Source: DASVXQ01 sp040414855 (lineage in GTDB: Bacteria; Actinomycetota; CALGFH01). Taken from it: a DNA stretch of 5,037 nucleotides. The notes under the pieces were generated by a model, which was given only the letters and a program-made list of their open reading frames with translations, had not been told where the DNA came from and did no database searches. Shown one piece after another: positions 1 to 5,037 of this stretch. Within the stretch, counting starts at the first letter, position 1. Each line of letters begins with the position of its first letter. Made by a program: the position numbers and the translations under genes. The stretch lies in assembly GCA_040414855.1 (NCBI GenBank), contig JBEDUQ010000247.1, positions 1-5,037 of the forward strand, given 5' to 3'.

Positions 1-269
1 CCGCCTGGGTGCACGGCCGGGTCCAAGGCGTCGGCTTCCGCTGGTGGACGCGCTGCCGGGCGCTGGAACTGGGACTTACCGGTTATGCGGCCAACCAGCC
101 CGACGGCCGCGTCCTGGTCGTGGCCCAGGGGCCGCGGCCGGCCGGGGAGAAGCTGCTGCACCTGCTGGAAGGCGGCAATACGTGGCCGTCGCGGCCCGGC
201 CACGTCGACAAGGTCGTCGCCGACTGGTCACCACCGCAGGAGCGATTCGAGGGTTTCGTCGAGCGTTGA
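1..269 (+). CDS. acyP: Acylphosphatase, 5'-truncated by the window edge
   Basis: Acylphosphatase (EC 3.6.1.7) is a small cytosolic enzyme that hydrolyses acyl phosphates to a carboxylate and phosphate. The first whole codon is at base 3, and 88 residues are visible up to the TGA at 267-269. The family signature VHGRVQGVGFRWW opens the visible part. The Arg of GVGFR (bases 39-41) corresponds to the family's phosphate-binding arginine. The Asn of GYAANQPDGRV (bases 93-95) corresponds to its catalytic asparagine, so the active site looks intact. The family is usually 90-100 residues long, so only about ten N-terminal residues are missing. The GTG at base 9 is not the start: it encodes the Val inside the conserved AWVHG strand, and the frame stays open to the left edge. 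The segment before VDKVVADW (NTWPSRPGH) seems slightly longer than in the M. tuberculosis protein as I recall it. Confidence in the family is high; the physiological substrate is unknown. Confidence 0.95.
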   Translation, partial: AWVHGRVQGVGFRWWTRCRALELGLTGYAANQPDGRVLVVAQGPRPAGEKLLHLLEGGNTWPSRPGHVDKVVADWSPPQERFEGFVER

Positions 270-455
270 TGGCCGCGTCCAGGCGCGTCGTGACCCCGCA
301 CGTCGGGGCCCACAAGGCGACGTCACCTGGTCTGCGTGGCTGATGTGACCACTGTGACCAGTGCGTCGAGCGCTCGGAGCGGCGCCGCATTTCGCGGCGG
401 CCGACACCCCTCGGTGCGGCCGTGCGCGCCGATTTGAGCGGTAGTCTGGCTCGCC
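270..455. other. acyP-smc intergenic region with short palindromes
   Basis: This 186-base stretch holds no convincing gene. Visible structure includes a 5-bp stem CCCCG/CGGGG with a 5-base loop (294-308); a direct repeat TGTGACCA at 344-351 and 353-360; an overlapping hairpin CACTG-TGAC-CAGTG (350-363); a perfect 10-bp palindrome CGAGCGCTCG (367-376); and a 6-bp stem CGCCGC/GCGGCG with loop ATTTC (383-399). None has a following T-run, so none is a classical intrinsic terminator. Short GC stems are common by chance at this base composition. A 24-codon ORF (269-343) overlaps the acyP stop and is discussed in the findings. The smc promoter lies at the right end. Confidence 0.5.
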
Positions 456-456
456 G
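442..456 (+). promoter_or_regulatory. Putative -10 element and leaderless start of smc
   Basis: TAGTCT at 442-447 fits the mycobacterial SigA -10 pattern TANNNT. Eight bases separate it from the GTG of smc at 456, so transcription would begin at or within a base or two of the start codon. No purine-rich Shine-Dalgarno sequence stands 5-12 bases before the GTG; GAGCGG (436-441) is too far away and overlaps the -10. I see no good -35 hexamer, which is often degenerate in mycobacteria. Leaderless mRNAs beginning with ATG or GTG are known to be common in this genus. The promoter is inferred from sequence only. Confidence 0.5.
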
Positions 457-3400
457 TGTACCTCAAGAGTCTGACGCTGAAGGGCTTCAAGTCCTTTGCC
501 TCGCCGACGACTCTGCGTTTCGAACCGGGCATCACCGCCGTCGTCGGGCCCAACGGCTCGGGCAAATCCAACGTCGTCGACGCGCTGGCCTGGGTCATGG
601 GGGAGCAGGGAGCAAAGACGCTGCGGGGCGGGAAGATGGAAGACGTCATCTTCGCCGGGACGTCCTCGCGCGCCCCGCTCGGCCGCGCCGAAGTCACCGT
701 CACCATCGACAACTCCGACAACGCGCTGCCCATCGAGTACTCCGAGGTGTCCATCACGCGCCGGATGTTTCGCGATGGCGCGAGCGAGTACGAAATCAAC
801 GGCAGCAGTTGCCGTTTGATGGATGTTCAGGAGCTCCTGAGCGACTCCGGGATAGGCCGGGAGATGCACGTCATCGTCGGGCAGGGCAAGCTCGACGAGA
901 TCCTGCAGTCGCGGCCCGAAGACCGTCGCGCGTTCATCGAAGAAGCCGCCGGCGTGCTCAAGCACCGCAAGCGCAAGGAGAAGGCCCTCCGCAAACTCGA
1001 CGCGATGGCGGCGAACCTGGCCCGGCTCACCGACCTGACCACCGAACTGCGCCGCCAGCTCAAACCGCTGGGCCGCCAGGCCGAGGTGGCCCGTCGCGCC
1101 CAGACCATCCAGGCCGACCTGCGTGACGCCCGGCTGCGGCTGGCCGCCGACGACCTGGTCAACCGGCAGGGCGAGCGGGAGGCGATCTTCGAGGCCGAGG
1201 CCAGCATTCGCCGCGACCACGACCAGGCGTCCTCGCGGCTGGCCGTGGCATCCGAAGAGCTGACCACGCACGAGACGGCGGTCGGCGAACTCTCGAGCAG
1301 GGCCGAGCAGGTTCAGCACACCTGGTTCGCGCTGTCCGCGCTGGCCGAACGGGTCGCCGCGACCGTGCGCATCGCCAGCGAGCGGGCGCAGCACCTCGAC
1401 GTGGGGCCGGTTGCCGCGGGCGACACCGACCCCGACGCGCTGGAGGCCGAGGCCGAGCAGGTCGCGATCGCCGAACAGCGGCTGCTGGCCGAGCTGGCCG
1501 GTGCGCGCACCCGGCTGGATGGCGCACGCGCCGAACTGGCCGAGCGCGAGCGCGAGGCCGCCGAGGCCGACCGGGCCCACATGGCCGCCGTGCGCGCGGA
1601 GGCGGATCGCCGAGAAGGCCTGGCGCGGCTGACCGGTCAGGTGGAGACGATGCGGGCGCGCGTCGAATCGATCGACGACAGCGTTGCGCGCCTGTCCGAG
1701 CGCATCGAACAGGCCGCCGCCCGCGCGCAGCAGGCCAAGGTGGAATTCGAGACCGTCCAAGCCCGGGTCGGTGAGCTCGACCAGGGCGAGGTGGGTCTCG
1801 ACGAGCACCACGAGCGCACGGTCGCCGCGTTGCGGCTGGCCGACGAGCGGGTGGCCGAACTGCAGTCCGCGGAGCGGGACGCCGAACGCCAGGTCGCCTC
1901 GTTGCGGGCCCGCATCGACGCGCTCGCGATCGGGCTCGACCGCAAGGACGGCGCCGCATGGCTCGCCGAAAACCACAGTGGGACAGGGCTTTTAGGCCCC
2001 ATGGCCAAGCTGGTCAAGGTGCGTTCCGGCTATGAGGCGGCACTGGCGGCGGTGCTGGGATCGGCGGCGGACGCGCTGGCCGCCGAAAGCTTCGGTGCGG
2101 CCCGTTCGGCCGTCGCCGCGCTCAAGGAGGCCGACGGCGGCCGCGCCGCGCTGGTCCTGGGGGACTGGCCCGCCGACCAGCCCGCGCCGCAGGCCGCCCC
2201 CGCGGGTGCGCTGTGGGCGCTCGAGCTGATCGAGGCGCCCGCGCGGCTGCGCGGCGCGATCACGGCCATGCTGTCCGGCGTCGCGGTGGTCGACGACCTG
2301 GACCAGGCGCTGGCGCTGGTGGCCGCCCATCCCCGGTTGCGCGCGGTCACGCTCGACGGTGACCTGGTGGGCGCCGGGTGGGTGAGCGGCGGGTCGGACC
2401 GCAAGCTGTCCACGCTCGAGGTGACCTCCGAGATCGACAAGGCCGGCGACGAGCTGAGCGCCGCGGAGGCGCGGGTCGCCCAGCTGAGCGCGGCGCTGTC
2501 CGGGGCGCTGGCCGAGCAGGCCGCCCGTCAGGACTCCGCTGAGCACGCGCTGGCGGCGCTCAACGAATCCGACAGCGAGATCTCCGGGATGTACGAGCAG
2601 CTGGGCCGGCTCGGGCAGGACGCCCGGACGTCCGAAGACGAGTGGAGCAGGTTGCTTCGGCAACGCGAGGAGCTCGAAGCGGGCCGGATTCAGACCGTCG
2701 CCGAAGTCACCGAGCTGGAGACCCGGCTGCGCAACGCGCAGCAGACCCAGCAGGCGCCGACGGAAGAACCCGTGAACCGTCAGCGGATCGCCGCCGCCAC
2801 CGAAACCGCTCGCAGCGTCGAAGTGGAGGCCCGGCTGGCGGTGCGGACCGCCGAAGAGCGGGCGAATGCGGTCCGGGGGCGAGCCGATTCTCTGCGCCGT
2901 GCGGCCGCCGCCGAGCGCGAAGCGCGGTTGCGGGCCCAACAAGCGCGGGAGGCGCGGCTGCGCGCCGCCGCGGTGGCGGCGGCGGTGTCCGACTCCGGGC
3001 GGCTGCTGGCGCAACGGTTGAACGGAGTCGTCGGCGCCGCGTCCAAGATCCGCGACGCGCTGGCCGCCGAACGCCAGCAGCGCGCGGCCGCGATGGCCGC
3101 GGTGCGCGACGAGGTGAACGCGCTGAGCGCCCGGGTGGCCGCCCTGACCGACTCGCTGCACCGCGACGAGGTGGCCAAAGCCCAGGCGGCGATGCGGATC
3201 GAGCAGCTCGAGCAGATGGTGCTGGAGCAGTTCGGCATGGCGCCGGCCGATTTGATCGCCGAGTACGGCCCCGAGAATCAACTGCCGCCCTCCGACCTGG
3301 AGATGGCGGAGTACGAGCAGGCCAAGGAGCGCGGCGAGCAAGTCTTCGCGCCCGCGCCGATCCCCTACGACCGGCCCACCCAGGAGCGCCGGGCCAAGCG

Positions 3401-4052
3401 GGCCGAGCGTGAACTGGCCGAACTGGGCAGGGTCAACCCGCTGGCGCTGGAGGAGTTCGCCGCGCTCGAGGAGCGCTACAACTTCCTGTCCACCCAGCTC
3501 GAGGACGTCAAGGCCGCCCGCAAAGACCTGCTCGGTGTGGTCGACGAGGTCGACGCCCGCATCCTGCAGGTGTTCAGCGAGGCCTACACGGACGTCGAAC
3601 GCGAATTCGCCGACGTCTTCACCGTGCTGTTCCCCGGGGGCGAGGGCCGGCTGCGCCTGACCAATCCCGACGACATGCTCACCACGGGGATCGAGGTCGA
3701 GGCCCGGCCGCCGGGCAAGAAGATCACCCGGCTCTCGCTGCTGTCCGGTGGCGAGAAGGCCCTGACGGCGGTGGCGATGCTGGTGGCGATCTTCCGGGCC
3801 CGACCGTCGCCGTTCTACATCATGGACGAGGTCGAGGCCGCCCTCGACGACACCAACCTGCGGCGCCTCATCTCGCTGTTCGAGCTGCTTCGGGCGCGCT
3901 CGCAGCTCATCATCATTACGCACCAGAAGCCGACGATGGAGGTCGCGGACGCGCTCTACGGCGTGACCATGCAGGGCGACGGCATCACCGCGGTCATCTC
4001 CCAGCGGATGCGTGGCCAGCAGGTGGACCAGCTGGTCTCCAGTTCGTCCTAG
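456..4052 (+). CDS. smc: Chromosome segregation/condensation ATPase Smc
   Basis: Smc forms a homodimer that, with ScpA and ScpB, extrudes or holds DNA loops and helps compact and separate chromosomes. The 1198 residues are normal for bacterial Smc (about 1190-1200). The N-terminal head (about 1-170) carries the Walker A motif GPNGSGKS (31-38, Lys37), the R-loop Arg57 and the Q-loop Gln143. A coiled coil (about 170-505) rich in Ala, Arg and Glu leads to the hinge (about 505-648, ending near WVSGGSD), and a second coil returns (about 650-985). The C-terminal head follows LGRVNPLALEEF (990-1001). It holds the signature LSLLSGGEK (1093-1101), Walker B FYIMDE (1120-1125, catalytic Glu1125), the D-loop ALDD (1129-1132) and the H-loop His1156. 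The GTG start at 456 gives MYLKSLTLKGFKSF, the standard family N terminus, although no Shine-Dalgarno sequence precedes it. The stop is TAG. The frame is unbroken and all key residues are present. Identification is near certain; domain edges are estimates. Confidence 0.99.
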   Translation: MYLKSLTLKGFKSFASPTTLRFEPGITAVVGPNGSGKSNVVDALAWVMGEQGAKTLRGGKMEDVIFAGTSSRAPLGRAEVTVTIDNSDNALPIEYSEVSITRRMFRDGASEYEINGSSCRLMDVQELLSDSGIGREMHVIVGQGKLDEILQSRPEDRRAFIEEAAGVLKHRKRKEKALRKLDAMAANLARLTDLTTELRRQLKPLGRQAEVARRAQTIQADLRDARLRLAADDLVNRQGEREAIFEAEASIRRDHDQASSRLAVASEELTTHETAVGELSSRAEQVQHTWFALSALAERVAATVRIASERAQHLDVGPVAAGDTDPDALEAEAEQVAIAEQRLLAELAGARTRLDGARAELAEREREAAEADRAHMAAVRAEADRREGLARLTGQVETMRARVESIDDSVARLSERIEQAAARAQQAKVEFETVQARVGELDQGEVGLDEHHERTVAALRLADERVAELQSAERDAERQVASLRARIDALAIGLDRKDGAAWLAENHSGTGLLGPMAKLVKVRSGYEAALAAVLGSAADALAAESFGAARSAVAALKEADGGRAALVLGDWPADQPAPQAAPAGALWALELIEAPARLRGAITAMLSGVAVVDDLDQALALVAAHPRLRAVTLDGDLVGAGWVSGGSDRKLSTLEVTSEIDKAGDELSAAEARVAQLSAALSGALAEQAARQDSAEHALAALNESDSEISGMYEQLGRLGQDARTSEDEWSRLLRQREELEAGRIQTVAEVTELETRLRNAQQTQQAPTEEPVNRQRIAAATETARSVEVEARLAVRTAEERANAVRGRADSLRRAAAAEREARLRAQQAREARLRAAAVAAAVSDSGRLLAQRLNGVVGAASKIRDALAAERQQRAAAMAAVRDEVNALSARVAALTDSLHRDEVAKAQAAMRIEQLEQMVLEQFGMAPADLIAEYGPENQLPPSDLEMAEYEQAKERGEQVFAPAPIPYDRPTQERRAKRAERELAELGRVNPLALEEFAALEERYNFLSTQLEDVKAARKDLLGVVDEVDARILQVFSEAYTDVEREFADVFTVLFPGGEGRLRLTNPDDMLTTGIEVEARPPGKKITRLSLLSGGEKALTAVAMLVAIFRARPSPFYIMDEVEAALDDTNLRRLISLFELLRARSQLIIITHQKPTMEVADALYGVTMQGDGITAVISQRMRGQQVDQLVSSSS

Positions 4053-4090
4053 CGCCGGTCGCGAGCGCGGCGTAGCCGGGCGACTAGCGC
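4052..4090 (+). repeat. Imperfect inverted repeat starting in the smc stop codon
   Basis: GCGCCGGTCGC (4052-4062) pairs with GCGACTAGCGC (4080-4090), giving nine Watson-Crick pairs, one G-U pair and one C-A mismatch. A small 4-bp hairpin (CGGC/GCCG, 4068-4078) sits in the enclosed loop. The left arm begins with the last base of the smc stop codon. This fold competes with the hairpin at 4077-4093 because they share bases 4080-4090. The function is unknown. Confidence 0.4.
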
Positions 4091-4119
4091 CCGAAGGTGG
4101 TGGCTGCCGGGCCGCCACC
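4077..4119 (+). terminator. Tandem GC hairpins between smc and ftsY, possible weak terminator
   Basis: Two hairpins lie two bases apart. The first is a perfect 6-bp stem CGGGCG/CGCCCG with loop ACTAG (4077-4093). The second is a 9-bp stem GGTGGTGGC/GCCGCCACC with one G-U pair and a 6-base loop (4096-4119). Neither is followed by a T-run, as the next bases are GTGCCCCTGAAAC. They could cause partial termination or pausing, or protect the smc 3' end. Mycobacterial terminators often lack good U-tracts, so termination is possible but unproven. Confidence 0.3.
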
Positions 4120-4141
4120 GTGCCCCTGAAACAATGTCAGC

Positions 4142-5037
4142 GTGTCCCAAGGTCTTTGGATCGCCATCGCGATCGTCGCTGCCCTGGTCGTCATCACCGC
4201 GCTGGTCCTGGGCCTGTTGCGGTATCGCCGGCGCCGAATCAGCTTTTCGTCCCGGGCCGAACCCGGGGCGATCGACCGCTCCGGCGGCTACACCGCGTCG
4301 TCGGGCATCACCTTCACCCAGACCACGACGGCCGATCGGCTCGACACCACCGGGTTGCCCGCGGTAGGCGACGACGCGGCCATTCCCCGGGACGCGCCCC
4401 GGCGCACCATCTCCGAGGTCGAGCTCCCCGAACTCGAACCCGAACCCGAAGCCGAGGCGCCGGACCTGCCGGCCGCGCCACCCGAGGCTCCGGCGGCTCC
4501 TGCCACGCTTGACACCCCCGCGGCCCCCGAAGCCCCGGCCGCTCCCGAGCTCGAGGAGATCGCGCCCACCGAGGGCCGGCTGGAGCGGCTGCGCGGCAGG
4601 CTGGCCAGATCCCAGAACGCGCTCGGGCGCAGCATGCTGGGCCTGATCGGCGGCGGTGACCTGGACGAGGACGCCTGGCAGGACGTCGAGGACACGCTGC
4701 TGGTCGCCGACCTGGGACCGGTGGTCACCGAATCGGTGATCTCCCAGCTGCGCTCCCGGCTGGCCGGCAGCGATGTGCGCACCGAGGCCGACGCGAAGGC
4801 CGTTCTGCGCGACGTGCTGATCAAGGAGCTGCAGCCCGCGATGGACCGGTCCATCCGGGCGCTGCCACACGCCGACCATCCGTCGGTGCTGCTGATCGTC
4901 GGCGTGAACGGCACCGGAAAAACCACCACCGTGGGCAAGTTGGCCCGGGTCCTGGTCGCCGACGGGCGGCGCGTCGTCCTGGGCGCCGCCGACACCTTCC
5001 GCGCCGCGGCGGCCGATCAGCTGCAGACCTGGGCGTC
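4142..5037 (+). CDS. ftsY: Signal recognition particle receptor FtsY, 3'-truncated by the window edge
   Basis: FtsY is the GTPase receptor that docks the Ffh-4.5S RNA-ribosome complex at the membrane for co-translational insertion. The first 298 codons are present; the M. tuberculosis protein is about 420 residues as I recall it. A hydrophobic segment (about 5-26) followed by RYRRRR (27-32) is a membrane anchor with the bulk of the protein inside the cell. An acidic, Pro/Ala/Glu-rich linker (about 85-140) contains ELEPEPEAEA and two copies of PEAPAAP (114-120, 129-135). The helical N domain starts near APTEGRLERLRG (141 onward). The G domain shows G1 GVNGTGKT (254-261) and the SRP-type DTFRAAAADQL (284-294). 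The DTAGR and TKLDG motifs lie beyond the window. The GTG at 4142 is forced: the in-frame TGA at 4127-4129 is followed by no other start codon. No clear Shine-Dalgarno sequence precedes it. The gap to smc is 89 bases, so cotranscription or a separate weak promoter are both possible. Confidence 0.98.
   Translation, partial: MSQGLWIAIAIVAALVVITALVLGLLRYRRRRISFSSRAEPGAIDRSGGYTASSGITFTQTTTADRLDTTGLPAVGDDAAIPRDAPRRTISEVELPELEPEPEAEAPDLPAAPPEAPAAPATLDTPAAPEAPAAPELEEIAPTEGRLERLRGRLARSQNALGRSMLGLIGGGDLDEDAWQDVEDTLLVADLGPVVTESVISQLRSRLAGSDVRTEADAKAVLRDVLIKELQPAMDRSIRALPHADHPSVLLIVGVNGTGKTTTVGKLARVLVADGRRVVLGAADTFRAAAADQLQTWA

Noticed and set aside
9..11. GTG as the start codon of acyP
   Set aside because: It encodes the Val of the conserved AWVHGRVQGVGF strand, and the frame is open to the left edge, so the real start lies outside the window.
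294..308. Intrinsic terminator of acyP
   Set aside because: The stem is only 5 bp and is followed by CCCACAAGG, with no T-run; it is not distinguishable from chance in this composition.
344..360. CRP/cAMP receptor binding site
   Set aside because: CRP sites need inverted halves, TGTGA-N6-TCACA. Here both halves point the same way.
228..1976. Long open frame of 582 codons on the minus strand opposite acyP and smc
   Set aside because: It is the mirror of a high-GC coding strand, where stops are scarce in the antisense frame. The translation is low-complexity and resembles no family, and smc on the plus strand has full motif support.
1992..4118. Open frame of 708 codons on the minus strand opposite the 3' half of smc
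   Set aside because: Same cause: a base-composition shadow, with Arg/Gly/His/Gln-rich sequence and no recognisable domains.
4134..4367. ATG-initiated ORF just before ftsY
   Set aside because: It is in a different frame from FtsY and overlaps it. Its product is an Arg/Ser/Pro-rich shadow, while the GTG 4142 frame has the anchor and GTPase motifs.
4049..4995. Overlapping minus-strand open frames opposite ftsY
   Set aside because: They are antisense shadows of the GC-rich ftsY linker; the Ser/Gly/Ala runs arise from the complement of Pro/Ala/Glu codons.
1..5037. A new defence, mobile or biosynthetic system
   Set aside because: All three genes are well-known core functions in a conserved order. 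No transposase, integrase, tRNA, array repeat or unexplained long ORF remains after they are assigned.

Overview
The window is very GC-rich, with third codon positions almost all G or C, and it uses GTG starts. This points to a high-GC actinobacterium. The three proteins and their order (acylphosphatase, Smc, FtsY) match, from memory, the acyP-smc-ftsY block of Mycobacterium tuberculosis (Rv2922A-Rv2922c-Rv2921c). The protein wording is close enough to suggest a Mycobacterium, probably a slow grower, but the species cannot be fixed from the sequence alone.

Layout, all on the + strand: (1) 1-269, the 3' part of acyP, cut at its 5' end by the window edge; (2) 270-455, a 186-base gap with several short palindromes and a likely promoter at its right end; (3) 456-4052, a complete smc gene of 1198 codons with every ATPase motif intact; (4) 4053-4141, an 89-base gap almost filled by inverted repeats; (5) 4142-5037, the 5' two-thirds of ftsY, cut by the right edge just after the start of the GTPase domain.

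The genes are housekeeping functions. AcyP is a small acyl-phosphate hydrolase, Smc is the chromosome-condensing ATPase that works with ScpA and ScpB, and FtsY is the membrane receptor of the signal recognition particle. They share strand and conserved neighbourhood rather than one pathway. I see no mobile element, CRISPR array, RNA gene, frameshift or sign of recent transfer, and no new multi-gene system. The points worth a second look are regulatory. There is an apparent leaderless start for smc, a pair of mutually exclusive RNA structures between smc and ftsY, a tiny ORF coupled to the acyP stop codon, and a run of rare codons exactly where the Smc coil enters the hinge.
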